Positions 1-12,660 are shown, counted from the stretch's first letter. The stretch is DNA of 64,000 nucleotides from Ochotona curzoniae (GCF_017591425.1 NW_024465777.1:4960001-5024000), one strand, 5' to 3'. Translations and numbers: made by a program. Notes: generated by a model not told the origin, from the sequence alone.

Positions 1-612
1 CTGTGATGTTAATAGAATCATCCTATATTTCCTCTAGTTAAAAGATTATGAAAGCGGCTAAAGCAGCTACATTTTCTATGCTCTAAAGAGTTGCAAGGAC
101 AGGTTAACCTTTAAGGTCACAGCAACTATATTTTTGCCATAGCAGTTTCAGCTCTTACTCCCATCACTTCCATTAGTTTGTAAAATTCTTGTTAAGCCGT
201 TTCCCAGAAGGCATGCTATATGTCTGGGCCCGATTTCAGGGCAATGGGTAGGCACACAATAAGGTGTCCAGAAATGGCATGGGTTTAATTGTACTCCTGT
301 GCGCAGTTAAAGGCCCACTCACTAAGACATTATCAATAACATTAACTCTTAAGCTCACAGTAGTTGTCAAAACCATCTCACAGGGGCAAACAATGCCTCA
401 ATAGATTACAGAATTCTTAGCGGGGTGCTTGAGTGTCCATGCAAACAGGGGTAAGACTGTGTCAGGATGGTCAGAGAGAAATCGCCGGGCCCTGCCAAAC
501 AGCTGGAAGCTCCCCAGGCCCTGCCAAACAGGGAGCTGTTCTCTTCACACCTTCATGTCATCCACACCTACTGCACGGACCCCAGCAGGCTACCACAACT
601 AGAGCTGAACTG
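1..612. other. No gene; unclassified repeat debris
   Basis: No coding gene is seen. Read on the minus strand, 307-416 matches 63353-63450 at the other end of the window over about 100 bases, so at least this part is interspersed-repeat DNA, probably retroviral. The imperfectly repeated phrase GCCCTGCCAAACAG occurs twice near 490-530. Confidence 0.4.
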
Positions 613-812
613 GTCTGAAATCTGGAGCCAAGTCCTTCTTCCAGGTTTCCCAAGTGGATGCAGGGTCCCACTTGGGCAATCTTCCTCTTACCTTCCAGGC
701 ACATCAGCAGGGAATTGGTTCAGATAGAGAGCAGGCAAGGCATGAACCAGCGCCCATATGGGGTGCCCCCATCACAGGCGGTGGCCTCATCCTCTATGCC
801 ACATTGTCAATC
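613..812 (-). mobile_element. CSINE, old fragment
   Basis: Read on the minus strand, it keeps the diagnostic block around GCCCATATGGG and the lineage phrase for 'reagent-style' units such as CAGGGTCCC. Both ends are eroded. CSINE is a non-autonomous tRNA-derived retroposon copied by L1 enzymes. Confidence 0.6.
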
Positions 813-919
813 CCATCAGTCTCCTTTTTACAGGAGTGAGTGAAGAGAGTGACCTGACTCTTGGGTTATTTTGTAAATAAACATAGAGGATGGGGCTGAA
901 CTATTTCTATTGTAGTCCT

Positions 920-1660
920 TTCCCTCGAAATACCCAAGAAGCTATTATTATTTACCTGTTGGTTAGCCTGTTGATACGCTTTAATTTCCAGAACTCCTTA
1001 AACCTGTTGTAGAGTTTGAGCTTAAAGTCAGCTTGATGGTCTCCACCAGAAGCATTCTTGCAATGACTGCCCATCAGCATACAGTCTGTCCTGTAGCCAC
1101 TGTATCTGGTGGCTTAGAGAAGTAGGCCACTGCTTATGAAAGTGGACCCAATTTCAAGTCAGTACACTAAGAGCCCTTCCTGGTTTCTCTGTGACAGGGA
1201 ACGGTGTGTTCACATTGGGATGCTGAGCACCAGAACTTCTGTTTATAGCTCTTCTATCCTTTGGAAAGCCTCCTGCTGCCCTCCTCTCCCATGAAGTGGG
1301 TCTGTGGGAGGATTCTCTCAAGCCTCCCAAGAGGTTTGGCTATCAGCCCAAATTCTAGAATTCATATTCAACAAAAACCTGCCAAACCCGGAAATGTCCT
1401 TAGCTTTTTTTGTCTGTACGCCCCTACACCTAATATAGATTCCTTTCTCTTAAGGGAAAGAGTGTGATTTCCTGAGGTCAGAACATATTCGAAGTAGTTT
1501 ACTTAACCTCTGGTTTAGAAATCTGTGTTTTTGTTGGGGGGAAGCTCTATCTCCCTGCATCACTACAGAGTTTAAGATCTGAATGGTATTTAGCTCTGAG
1601 TCCTCCTTGGAGGGACAATGAATAAGAATGTCATCTACATATGATAGAATTGCTCCAGCC
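920..1660 (-). pseudogene. Class I (gammaretrovirus-like) ERV pol fragment
   Basis: Minus-strand translation shows a reverse-transcriptase YVDD catalytic motif at 1630-1641, followed about 300 bases later by a thumb/connection block with the FLG-AGFC-type pattern, then the stretch leading toward RNase H. The order and spacing are those of gammaretroviral and class I endogenous retroviral pol. Several stops and frameshifts break it, so it codes for nothing today. No LTR, gag or env is recognisable beside it; the SINE at 613-812 lies downstream in the viral sense. Class I is inferred from the motif pattern; a database comparison would settle the family. Confidence 0.65.
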
Positions 1661-1667
1661 TCTCTCT

Positions 1668-1978
1668 TTTCTAAATGATTTAGTTATTTTACTTGGACAG
1701 AGATACACAGAGAGACAGAAAGATCTTCCATCCACTGATTCCTCAAATGGCCACTAGAGCCAGACCTGGATGAGTCTAAACCCAGGATCTCGGAGCTCTT
1801 TCTAGGTCTCGCATGTGGATGCAGGGATCCAACACTTTGGGCCATCCTCTGCTACTTTCCCAAGCCATAAGCAGGGAGCTGGATGGGGAAGTGGAGCAGC
1901 TGGGACATGAACTGGCATCCATATGGAATGCCAACACTGGAGGATTAGCCGGTTATGCCACTGCACTAACCCCGGCTC
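1668..1978 (-). mobile_element. CSINE, nearly full length, old
   Basis: The minus-strand order is complete: promoter end near 1978, CCATATGGAATGCC block, GGGAGCTGGATGGGAAG block, and A-rich tail at 1668-1690. It is diverged throughout. Confidence 0.8.
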
Positions 1979-1996
1979 TAGTCTTTCATTGGAACT

Positions 1997-2335
1997 CTTT
2001 TTTTTTAAAAGATTTATTTATTTTTATTGCAAAGTCAGGAATATAGAGAGGAGGAGAGACAGAGAGGAAGCTCTTCTGTCCGTTGATTCACTCTCCAAGT
2101 GACCGCAACAGCCAATGCTGTGCCAATCTGAAGCCAGGAGTCAGAAATTTCTTCCAGGTCTCTCATGTGGGTGCAGGGCCCCAAGGCTTTGGGCTGTCCT
2201 CAACTGCTTTCCCAGACTACAAGCAGGGAGCTGGATGGGAAGCAGGGCCACCAGGATTAGAACTGGCACCCATATGGGATCCTGGCACATTCAAGATGAG
2301 GACTTTAGCCACTAGGCCACCATGCCAGGCCCTTA
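1997..2335 (-). mobile_element. CSINE, full length
   Basis: The tail (T run then AAAGATTTATTTATTTTTATTG on this strand) starts at 1997 and the 5' end GGGCCTGGCATGGTGG ends near 2335. It lies directly beside the older copy at 1668-1978, same orientation. Confidence 0.88.
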
Positions 2336-2640
2336 ATGCTCGTTTGTGAGAGCATTGCCAGCAATCTGAGCACTATCCATGAAGCCTTGAGGGAGAATTG
2401 TCCATTATACTGCTGAGTATATTTGAGAATGGCTCAGTCCCTTTGAAGGTATACAAATGTAGGATTATTGGATTAGCAGAATGAAGAATAAGGGGTTGTT
2501 TAAGTCAAGTATTGTGTACCATGAGCTGCCTTTAGGCATCTGTGTTAGTACAGTGTTGGGACTTGACCCAGGATGAAGCAGAATGGGACTGCTTCATTAG
2601 CAGCCCTGAGGTCCTGTACTGTTCTCTATTTTCCATTTGG
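2336..2640. other. No recognised feature
   Basis: I see no gene or known repeat between the CSINE and the VR element. Confidence 0.4.
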
Positions 2641-3924
2641 CTTTTTTCCCCCCCATAATAGATTTATTTTATTTTGATGATGTTTACATAGTTGAGAAGG
2701 ACACACGTTCATGTGAACCACCAATTAGGATGGAAAAGGTCAAGGAATGAGGGAGAGTAGATAAGACAAATGCTTCCAATCTTTCATTCTATTCTTCCTA
2801 TTTCTGGGGAAAGAGGAGACAGGAGAGGACCATTCCCAGAAGTCTAGCCACACCAGTATCCACGGATGGTAGACAACCACTTAATACCATCCTAGGATCC
2901 CAAATGTGGAACATGTTCTGAGAGTACTGCTTAAGTGGTTTCAATACTTCTGAGATGCTGTTGCTTTCATTGTTCCAAGGTTAAGGAAATCCTTCCAAAG
3001 TCCATTGGCTAACACAGTCCACCTCGAAGTCTTGACTTGTCCAGATTACTGCTGTCAAAGCTCAACCAGGAGTGTCTTTCATTTTGTTCAGCCCTTCACC
3101 ATGGCATTAGACAACCTTGGCAGCCTCAATGATCTGCCATATACACCCATGTGCACATGGGTATGCTGTCCACTCCACAGGCTTCAGTAACTGAGGAGGC
3201 CCAGTTCTGGCACATGCATTCCATGGTCCAACCTCAGATCACGTGATTTTCACTGTGGTTGGAGTTTTGACCCCAGCAGTCCAGTTTGGGTGGGTGGGTG
3301 GGTGGGGGGTCCCAAAGAAACCTTAACTGAGATAATTCCAGACTTGACTCCTGTGTGTGCCAACCAGTGTGGGGTTTGGCTCAGTCTGTTACCTGCATAA
3401 GCCTATACACATTAGTGGTTGTAGTTGTCTGGTCAGTTCTGTCCCCAGCCCTATCACATATGTAAACTGATGGATGCTGTGGCTCAATCCAGTTGGAGCA
3501 ATCCGCAGTAACCCCTACCAGGCCCACCTCCAGCCCCAGTTCCTGCTCATGCCAGTTTGTACAGCAGACTGGCCTAGTCTGTCCCACATCCCATTTGGTT
3601 CTTATATGCATCAATGGTCTGGCGCAGGCTAGCTCAGTCTGGCCAGCTTCACTATCCAGCCCATATTTATGCTGGTGGGTGCTATTGCCAGTCCAGCCAG
3701 GTCTGTCCCCATCCCTGTTTCTCATGCTCACTGATGGGAGTCCATTAGAGGGGTGCCCACAGTTTCCCTACAAGGCTGACTCCAGGCCCTGGATCTTGCA
3801 CTTTCTATGTGGTAGTGTGGTGCAGCCTGACAGAACATGCCCCAGTCCTGGTATTTGCCAGCTGATGCTGTGGCAAAGCCTGAGCAGTCTGCACCTATTC
3901 TGGCTCATGCATGTACCAGAGTAT
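2641..3924 (-). mobile_element. VR1: VNTR-retroposon, antisense, old copy
   Basis: On the minus strand a degenerate tandem-repeat body (about 3925 to 3360) leads into a 3' unique domain (about 3360 to 2700) and then a TATCAAAATAAA-like tail near 2670. The unique domain parallels those at 12121-12560 and 32871-33300, including the 'TGTCCACTCCACAG' and 'GTCTAATGCC' neighbourhoods in inverted form. Divergence is clearly higher than between VR2 and VR6/7, so this is an older insertion. No convincing target-site duplication is seen. The 116- and 155-codon frames inside it are repeat read-through. Confidence 0.65.
3288..3309 (+). repeat. Four-tract G-quadruplex motif
   Basis: Four GGG runs are separated by single T, followed by a G6 run. 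This fits the strictest G4 pattern with one-base loops. It lies within VR1, on the strand opposite to the element's own sense. Confidence 0.85.
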
Positions 3925-4003
3925 ATATATGGTCACTTAGTCTTTCCTTTCTCTCTGTGAATCTGCCTTTCAAATAAAAATAAAGAAATTAAAAAATAAT
4001 AAT
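3925..4003 (+). mobile_element. CSINE 3' end only
   Basis: Only the last 75 or so bases are present: CTCTCTGTGAATCTGCCTTTCAAATAAAAATAAAG and an A-rich tail. It abuts the 5' limit of VR1. Confidence 0.65.
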
Positions 4004-4395
4004 AACCTTTACTTGATACAGTAAAATCAAAGTAACTGCCAGAATAAGGGCAACCACCTGGCACTCTTGGCATGAGATGTTTGTTTCCTTCAGAGCCACC
4101 TGAGTCCTTGTCTCCAGACAAGGCCATAAGTAAAGTTGGATTCCCTTTCTCCCTTTACAGAGTCTCAGCATTCCAGTTTTCCACATCTGAAACATGTTCC
4201 TGCTATGGAAGAAAGCCACAGCCGACTCTGGAGTTACCAGGGACTGGCTACACCCATTGCTATACTCATTGCCAGGGGCCTGTTGCCCAGACTGCTTCCC
4301 TGGCTTCCTCCTCACTCTGTGTGTTCTGGTAAATGATTGAAATGCTGCTTCTACCCTGTGACTCACACAGGTTTACGGGTCCCAAAGGCCAGCTC
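4004..4395. other. No recognised feature
   Basis: Frames of up to 125 codons exist on the minus strand but run into the flanking repeats and show no family signature. Confidence 0.4.
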
Positions 4396-4735
4396 TTTTT
4401 TTTTTTTAATTGTTAATAACATTGTATTATGTGATACAGTTTTATAGGTACTGGGATTCCCTCCACTCCTCCCATAACCCTTCCCCCATGGTGGATTCCT
4501 CCACCTTGTTGGGTAACCACAGTTCAAGTTCAGTTGAGATTCCTTTATTGCAAGCATATACCCAGCATAGAGTCCAGCATCTTATTGTCCAGATAAGTTC
4601 AACAGCTTCTTGAGGAGACCTTCTCTGGTCTGAAGGTGGAGCCAACAGAGTAAAATCCCGATCAATTAAAAGCCCCAACATAACATCAGCAACAATATAA
4701 GGCCAGTTCTTGATGCTTCCCTCTAACATCTGGCC
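4396..4735 (-). mobile_element. RB repeat, copy 1 (unclassified retroposon)
   Basis: A T run at 4396 (A tail on the minus strand) is followed by about 330 bases also found at 50030-50400 and, with a deletion, at 19251-19440. Shared blocks include ATTATGTGATACAGT, CATGGTGGATTCCTCCACC, GTCCAGCATCTTATTGTC and GGAGACC-TCTGGTCTGAAG. It is not the 3' UTR of the L1 at 36060-37275. It may be the 3' end of another L1 subfamily or an independent family. Confidence 0.7.
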
Positions 4736-6837
4736 TTGACTGATGAAATGAGCAGCAGGTAGCGCCTACCCTTCGGGAGAATCAGGTTCTGTGTTAATCT
4801 ATCTCTTTCATGCTTCCAACAGTCACCCTTGGAATAAGGCTGGACTGTCATCCTTCTCTTGTGCTACACTTCCAATTTGATCATTACTTATGGCTGGCTT
4901 TGATAATACTTCTCCTCACCCATGCCAGTAGGATGACATATGGTCTCATTGCAGTAAGTGCTCATGTTCTTGCTGATAATCTTGATCAGGTTTAGCTGTT
5001 GGCAATTGCTAACAATTACTGCCCAGGCTGCTGAACAGCCAGGGAATTAACGTAGGTTTGAGCCTCAACGCAAATAGGCTATTTTGTTCAGTGTAATAGT
5101 AGATCAAAAATAGCATGTAAATTGACCTGAGTTAGGTCAAAGACTGTAGTCAGGGCCCAAGATTCCTCAACAAATTTCACAATGTTCTCCGAAAACGATC
5201 CTAGCTTTTGCTTAGTTTGACCAAAGTCAGGCATTGTGATGGAAGTGAGTCATCTAATTGTTCAGCACCTTCACTGGCCACCTCTCTTGGGGAACAGAGC
5301 ACATACACTTTTGGCTTGTGGATGTCACACTGGACAACTCTGGTTGGGATGTTTTCTGGTAAAGGGGGACAGGAAGGCTCGAAAAGTGGAGATCACAAAG
5401 TAACGGAGGATAAAGAGTTGAGTTTTAAGTGTGCAGGCAACATCTAGCACCCTTGAAGATGGTCTCAGCAGTGGGACTTGTTGACTGTGGGATGGTTGAG
5501 GACCATCCAGTAGCACTTTAGCCACTATTATCTATTGGTTTTTTCCTTGTCTTTGAGAGAGAAGATATATGTTGTCCATTATTCTTTTCATGATTGAAGT
5601 GCTGATATAATGCCATGAAGACCTGAATTGTGAGACAATATTAGAGTCAAAGGTCCATGTATTGGTCAGATTTCCCAATTTCTCAGCTTATGTTTGGGTC
5701 AGGTAGCACCACAGAGGAAAGTAATTTTTATTATCTGTATAGTTTAGCTTAAGAGCTGTCTAAGGTTGAGCATGCATTCAGGGATGTGCCCATGGGAATG
5801 GATAGAGAGTTATCTATAGCTGGAAGTCTCTCTGTAACCTGGAAAGACAAAAGATAGAAAGGGCTCATCATGAGCCCAGTGATGCTTAAAAAGGTGATTG
5901 AATTCCTTGTGTTAAGTAATACTTGGCATCCCAAGGTCTCCTTTGTATACCCCAAAGTGGGGTTTCCTGTTCCAGCCCGTTTTAGGACTCCCTGCAGGTT
6001 CATTACACATGTGGACTGTTCTACTACCCAATGCCCCAAATATTTTGGGATACCCTTTTAGCACCTCACATAAAGCATTGAGCCTCTAGTGGGCACTACC
6101 ATCTCTAATGCCCCAGTAAATCACAGGAGGCATTTGACTTCTGCCAGAGATGCATTACTTAGGACCTTTCCCTGAGCCTGAAATATTCCTGGGGAGAGCC
6201 AGAATGGCAGCTGCATCTAAGACTTTTAACCTCTGTGTATGTAGTTTATACTCCAGGGTGAAACCAGTGTTGATCTAAAACAGAAAAAAAAAAATAAACT
6301 GCAGCGTTTACCAATAAGGCGATTGTTGTGGACCTTGTCATGATGAGGGGTCAGAGGAGAGTAGCACTGTCCATCTTCCACCAAAAGATGAAATAAAGTA
6401 GCACCTATACAGACAGATGTGGGAACTTCCGCCACAACTGAGGGTTCTATCTTCTGACACTGGGAATGGTAACTAAGCAACAGAATTGGTTTTTTCCTCT
6501 TCCACCTCCCAACAGGTAAAAGAGGTGAAGTTAACAAGCAATGCACCAATTCAGAAAAATAGAGACTTGAATCAGAATCTTAAATGAAACCTTTTTCAGA
6601 CACATGGAGTCTCTCTGTGGTGGCTCCATACTAAGGGCTGACTTGTCTTGCAGGGAACACTAACTCCAGAAACACAATGCAACCAAACTATGGGGTACTC
6701 ATAGTGGGTGGCCACGAGCCGGATTGCATGCTCTCTCCCTGTGTTATGTTAGCATAGCCTTGACACTTATTGCTGCTCTGTAGCTATAAGCACTAAAAAC
6801 AAAAGCATCAAGATTTTCATTTTTAAAAATTCTGAAT
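4736..6837. other. 2.1 kb without recognised gene
   Basis: I see no SINE, VR or L1 signature. Several 60-110 codon minus-strand frames exist (for example 5749-6039 and 6226-6549), none with a motif I can name. The stretch could be eroded retroviral sequence like that at 920-1660, but I could not confirm it. Confidence 0.35.
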
Positions 6838-7100
6838 AGGGGCTGATGGGATGGCATGGCTGGCTAATCCTCCATCTGTGGCATCAGTATCTCATGTGAG
6901 CACCAGTTCATGTCCTGGTTGCTCAACTTCCCAATCCAGCTCCCTGCTAATAGTCTGGAAAAGCAGCAAAGAATGGCCCAAATGTTTGGGTCTCTTACCC
7001 ACATACGAAATACTGAAGAAGCTCTTGGCTCCTGATCAGCTCAGCTCCAGTCATTGCAGCCATCTGGGGAGTGAACCAGTGGATGAAGGATCTCTGTCCC
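6838..7100 (+). mobile_element. CSINE, old, 3' end replaced
   Basis: It starts GGGGCTGATGGGATGGCATGGCTGGC and runs to about GTGGATGAAGGATCTCTGTCCC, after which the match stops. It lacks the usual AATAAAAATAAATC tail. Confidence 0.75.
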
Positions 7101-7255
7101 CCATAGGATCTATCCAGCATGAGTGGCTTACAGGATTTCCTTTAGGGAGGAGACAGGGAGCAGAGAGAGGGCACCTGTGCAGCACTTCCAGCCATGTTCC
7201 TGGCAAGAGCAAATAAATGAGTGAGCCCTCCTCCACTCCCCCATCCCCAAGTTGT

Positions 7256-7500
7256 TGGCATCTTTTTATGAGATAGAGGGTGGTACCTCTAGAGGTGAGA
7301 AATCACCTGGGAATTTTATGACACCTCTACAAGTTTCACATGAAGCCCTGTATTCATATTTTCATGGTGTCCACCCCATAGATTCTGAATGAAGCAGGTG
7401 CACCTTGAGAAAGAGGGCAATTTGATTGACAAGTAGGAGGATACAATTACAAAAGAGGTTTACAGGAACTTCTGGCTCATGCAGCTCATGTAGATGGAAG
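7256..7500. repeat. RD repeat, copy 1 (unclassified)
   Basis: It shares a two-block similarity with 38985-39190: TTTATGAG...CTCTAGAGG...ACCTGGGA, then TTGATTGACAAG...ATTAC--AAGAGG. The two copies differ by an indel of about 60 bases. Family and orientation are unknown. Confidence 0.5.
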
Positions 7501-7741
7501 TTAGATATGTGCTTTCAACATGTCAATTCTACTTGATTGCTTTCTTCTGGAATGCACAGCTGTATTTACTTCCTTTCACAGACTGGTCCAGTGTGATATA
7601 TTTCTGCTTCAGAGTCTGTTATTGATTATTTAATTCAGACTTCAACAGGAATATGGATGCATACAGTCACAATGAAATAGTGTTACTTTAGATAACTTCA
7701 AACATCCTTTGATTCAAGGCTCTATACATTAAATTTATTCT

Positions 7742-8042
7742 GGGGCCCAGCACAATGGCTCATTTAGATGGTCCTCCCCTTACAAGTGCCAGGATTCCAC
7801 ATGGGCACTGAATCATTTCCTGGCTGATCCACTTCCCATTCAGCTCTGTTTGTGCCTGAGAAAGGAGAGGAGGATGGCCCAAAGCCTTGGGACCCTGTAC
7901 CCCTGTGGAAGACCCAGAGGACTCCTGGTTCTTGGCTTCAGATCTGTCACAGCAACTTGGGGAAGCAAACCAGGAAACAGATCTTTCTGTTCTCTCTGTG
8001 TATCTGCCTTTCCAATAGAAACAAATGAATCTTAAAAAACAA
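7742..8042 (+). mobile_element. CSINE, full length
   Basis: It starts GGGGCCCAGCACAATGG, has a damaged B-box region, and ends TCCAATAGAAACAAATGAATC. Confidence 0.8.
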
Positions 8043-8047
8043 AACGT

Positions 8048-8395
8048 ATGGCCCTGCATGGTAGCTTAGTAGCTAAACTCCTCACCTTGTGTGCACTAGG
8101 ATGCCATATGGGCACTGGTTCCTGTCCCAGCGGCTTCACTTCCCATCTAGCTCCCTGCTTGTGTCCTGGGAAAGCAGTCGAGGACAGTCCAAAGCCTTAG
8201 GACCCTACACCCACATGGGATACTTGGAAGAAGCTCCTGGCTCCTGGTTTCAGGTCAGCTCAGCTCGAATTATTGCAGCCACTTGGGGGAGTGAACCAGC
8301 AGATGGGAAATCCTTCTCTTTGTCTCTACTTCTCTTCGTGGATCTGACGTTCCAATAAAAACAAATTGAATCTCTTTTTAAAAAATAAAATTAAA
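8048..8395 (+). mobile_element. CSINE, full length
   Basis: It starts TGGCCCTGCATGGTAGC only a few bases after the previous copy's tail, so it probably landed in or beside that tail. It ends CCAATAAAAACAAATTGAATC. Confidence 0.85.
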
Positions 8396-8424
8396 GTTAA
8401 AAAAATAAAAAGAACTTAAGGACT

Positions 8425-11400
8425 ATCTAGAGAAAGCCCAACCATGAAAAGAATTGCAGATTCCAGGGTCTGACCGTGGAGTCCATGTGTCAAAGCCGAG
8501 CCTCCTCAGAGGCTCACACGGAGCAGTGGACAGCATATCCAGGTGCACATGGAGGATATGACAGTACACTGGAACCTGCAGAGGACACCTGGTACCATGA
8601 CAGAGGACAAAACAAATTGATCAACTATCCCAGCCATATGTTGGCAGTGAAAATCTGGGCAAGTGGAGACACTAAAGCGGACTATGTCAGCCAGTAGATT
8701 CTGAATGGATTTCATTGTGCTTGGAATGGGGAGATTGGCAACAATTCAGAACAACTGAGCTATCAAAACCACTTGGGAGTTCAACCTTGGTGGCTCAGGT
8801 TACAGCAGCCCTCTGCAGCATGGCAGCTAGCTGAGGGTACCCAAGCCAGGTTGGGCCCAGTGCTTGGGACTTGGCCTGTGGACACCACCGCCATGCATTG
8901 AGCAAGTCTTGGCTGTTGGGAGGCCAGTGAGCCCTTGGGTGCCAGGCTTTGCCTGTTGGCTGCCCAGCAGTGAGCTCTAAGGTTTTTTGGATATGTAATT
9001 GATGCCTAATGACATCAATGAATAATAAGGCCAATGTGAGTGTAGGTGAGGGATGAATCTTGTGTGACTCCCAACAACGAGGTCACGATACTTGCTGGAA
9101 ACCATGGGGACTGAAACCTGACCATTTGGAGGAGAGAGTCAGTATGATCTGATTCATCAGTCCACATGGGAGTCCTAAGATGGGCTTTTAGCATGGAGTA
9201 TCGCTGACTGCCACATGCCAGTCCACACAAAAGCTATGGCTGAGGACCTGTCTGGCAAGGCTGGATCCCAGTACCTGACCTAGTGTCGGAACAGGGATGA
9301 GTCACATTAGGAAGGATCATGACACCAACCAGCACATGAGAGAACCAGGTTCTGGGTAGATACTGTGAGGGGATAAATGGGCCCAACCCTGTGGAAATAC
9401 AAGTCCCACTGGTTAGCTTAAGAGTTGGAGTGGTGGTTGGGCTTGGCAGCATGGCCTAGCAGCTAAAGTCCTCACCTTGAATGCTCCAGGTTCCCATATG
9501 GATGCCAGTTCTAATCTCGGCAGCTCTGCTTCCCATCCAGCTCCCTGCTTGTGGCCTGGGAAAGCAGTGGAGGACAGCCAAAAGCCTTGGGACAATGCAC
9601 CCGCTTGGGAGACCTGGAAGAAGTTCCTGGCTCCTGGCTTCGGATTGGCGTAGCACTGGCTGTTGCACTCACCTGGGGAATGAATCATCGGACAGAAGAT
9701 CTTTCTCTCTGTCTCTCCTCCTCTCTGCATATCTGACTTTCCAATAAAAATTTTAAAAAATCAATCTTAAAAAAAAAAAAGGAGTTGGAGTGGTGATGGG
9801 CTGAGCTAGGATCAACTATTTTGACACTCATGGGTACTGGGGCTGGTAACAGCCTGGGCAGGTCCAGGCTGTAGTACCCGCACGTGCTTCCTACCACAGG
9901 GTGTGAGGCAGGCACAGGGTGTGAGGCGAGCTAGACTGCAATATCCTTCAGCTCATATAAAGGCTAAGATGGAGTAGCAGGCTATGCCAGGCAAGGACCT
10001 AGCACCTGCTGGAGCATGTGGACTCTGGGTCAGGGAGTAGACTGAGTGGGGGATCCTGGGAACTTGGAGAACCTATTGGGGGTCACAGCTCCCGCTGCTG
10101 AGCACGTGTTTCAGGCCAGAGTGTTGGGTAGCCTGAGCAGGGTAACTCAACAATTGGCTAATGTGTGGGTTGGCTTTGGATGGGGGCGACCATGCAGGGC
10201 CAAGCCAATATTACCCCACCAGCAAGAGCAGAAACAAAGCTGGAGCACAGGTCAAGTTCAGCTAGGCTGTCACACACACCATTTGCATGAGACTGGAGCA
10301 AGGAGAGGCTCCAGCACCTGCCATTGAGTGGTGGGACTTGGTTTAGGCTGGGTCAGGTCAGGCTATAGCATCCAAACACAAAGGTCATGACAGGTGAGTG
10401 ACTAGGCCAAGCTGGGTTGCAGCAATCACTGCCACATGCAAGATCTATAACTGGGAACACACCTAGTTGAGGAGCAAAAGGGGACTCCCTGGCTAGGTTG
10501 TGATTCCCACTGGTAAGCATGGGGCTGGAATGGGAGCCATGTTCTGGTCTAGATAAGGCTGCAGCAAACCTTAGCATAAGTGTGGGCTGGGGCTGGGTGT
10601 GCTGGACTGGGATAGACCCCAGCACCCACTGGTGCTCGTGAGAACCAGGGTAGGTATAGGACAGGCTAGGCTAGGTCTTTGCCTCTGCTGAACCAGGTGT
10701 GAGCTGTGTCTACGTGTGGACCAGGCTAGACTGGGCTGTAATACCCTGCAATAATAACTGGAATGGGTTGAAGGCTGGTCAGGAAAGGCCATTGTTCCTG
10801 CTAGATCAGGAGGTGGACTATATAGGGCTGACCAGTGGACCCACCCATGTTCCTGAGATTTGGCATTAGGAATGGTTCTGATGGAGGAGCCTGGGCAATT
10901 CCTCTGACAGGACACAGTCTCTGCGGGTGAGCACATGAACCACAGATAGGGAGCAGCCCAGACCAGACAAGGGAAAAGTACCCATCAGCATACATTTGGC
11001 ACAGGTCAGGGGCAAACCAGGCAGGGCAGATTCACTTCATCCACTGGCAAATCTGAGCACCAGAATGGAATGTGGGTCAGGCATCTGGTTGCAACACACA
11101 CCAGTACGCATTATGGCTTGGACTGGGTGCTGGCTGGGCTGGACTAGGCTTTAGCCCTCACCAACCTGAGCTGGAATTCGGGTGGGCTGGGCCAGGCCAG
11201 ACTACAGCACCCACTGGCAAAAGCTGAGATGAGGCAGGTTATGCCAGATGGAGCCACAGTGCCCAACCAGCACACACAAGACCGAGGCGGGAAGGGGTAA
11301 AGTTGATAGGGGAAAAGTGGAGGGCTCCCATGCTGGACCACCACTGCCACTGGAGAACATGAGTTTGGATGGGGACAAACCAGGCCGGGCTGAGCAACAG

Positions 11401-12660
11401 CACCTGTGGGCCTCATGTGAGCCAGATCAGGGAAAAGCCAGGCTGGATTGATAGTTCCTATTGGTCAGAGTTGGTGAGGGTTGTTTGGGCTTTGCCGCAG
11501 CATCAGCTGGCAGATACTGGCATTGGGGGCTAATTCCGTCAAGCTAAACTACAGAACCACATGGAGAGTGCAGGATCGAGGAGTGGGAATGGGCCCAGTA
11601 GGGAACTAGTGGGCACCTCTCTCTTGGGAGAGCATGAGAACCAGGACTGGGGCAGATGTGGCTGGACAGAACAGCACCCACCAGCATGTGTGTGGGCTCA
11701 ATAGTGGGCTGGTTGGGTTGAACTAGGCTTCAAGGCCCATTGACATGTAGGAGAGCTGAATGGGATGTGGGACAGACTGGACCAATCTGCTGTACACACT
11801 GACAAGCATGGGAACCAGGACAGGGGGAGGGCCTGGTAGGGGTTATTGGGAGTCACCCCAATTAGGCTGCAGCTCCCATTGGTTTGCATGAGGGTCGAGT
11901 GTGTGGTGGGTAGAAGCAGGCTGGACTGCAACACCCATTGATTTGTGTGGAAGACAGGGCTGGGAACAGAACTGACCCAGCAATTGCAACCTCCAGCAAA
12001 TGCATAAGCTGATCTGGGCAATGAATTGTGCTGGACCCTCTATGGGCCAGCACACACAAGAATCAGACCTGGGACCATCTTAGACAAAGTTTCTTTGAGG
12101 ATTCCTCCAACTGAATCGCTGGACTCAGAACACCAACCATGAAGAGAATTGCAGGTTCCACGGTCTGACCATGGAGTGCAAGTGTCAAAACTGAGTCTCC
12201 TCAGAGGCTCAGATGGAGCAGTGGATTGCAAATCCAAGTGCACATGGAGGATAAGGAAGTCTATTAGAACCTGCAAAGGACACTTGGTATCATAACAGGC
12301 CAGAGGACAGAACAAATCAATCAACTACCCCAGCCGTATGTTGGCAGTGAATATCTGGGCTAACAGAGACTATAGGGTGGACTGTGCCAGCCAGCAGATT
12401 CTGGAGAGTTTTCATCATATTTGGTGAGATTGGCAGTAATTCAGGACTGTTGAACTATCAAAACCACTTGAACGGGACCCTTGGAGCATGCCCCATGTCA
12501 GGGACCTGGGATGGGTGGGAGACTGGGTGAGGCTTCTCTATTTATTCTACCCTTAACCCAAATCTAGAAATAAAAATAATAATAATGTGGAAACAATGGT
12601 CTTACACACTTTCCTGTAGCCCTTGACCTTTCAGCCCCAATCAACTACATAAGGATCCTC
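8425..12660 (+). mobile_element. VR2: long VNTR-retroposon run
   Basis: The run begins with a copy of the 3' unique domain (8425-8785: GAATTGCAG...GACCGTGGAG, CAGCATATCCAGGTGCAC, CCATATGTTGGCAGTG). That domain changes directly into more than 3 kb of degenerate tandem units (8786-12115), interrupted by a CSINE at 9439-9781. A second unique domain follows at 12121-12560 and then a weak tail region. Tandem units repeat about every 55-85 bases around a GGCTGCAGCACCCACTGG-like core, alternating with GAGAACCAGGACAGGG. Segment 11797-12060 is almost identical to 32519-32780. No conserved reading frame is shared between copies, so it is probably non-coding. Confidence 0.7.
9439..9781 (+). mobile_element. 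CSINE inside VR2, with TSD
   Basis: It is flanked by GAGTTGGAGTGGTGGT (9422-9437) and GAGTTGGAGTGGTGAT (9782-9797), a 16 bp target-site duplication with one mismatch. It inserted after VR2. Confidence 0.93.

Noticed and set aside
4736..6837. Possible further retroviral gag/env debris
   Set aside because: I looked for zinc-knuckle, major homology, protease and transmembrane motifs on the minus strand and found none convincing.
9781..12115. Regular GC-rich repeats resembling a CRISPR-like or satellite array
   Set aside because: Units are degenerate, vary in length and have no constant spacer scheme. The genome is mammalian, and the array belongs to a dispersed retroposon.
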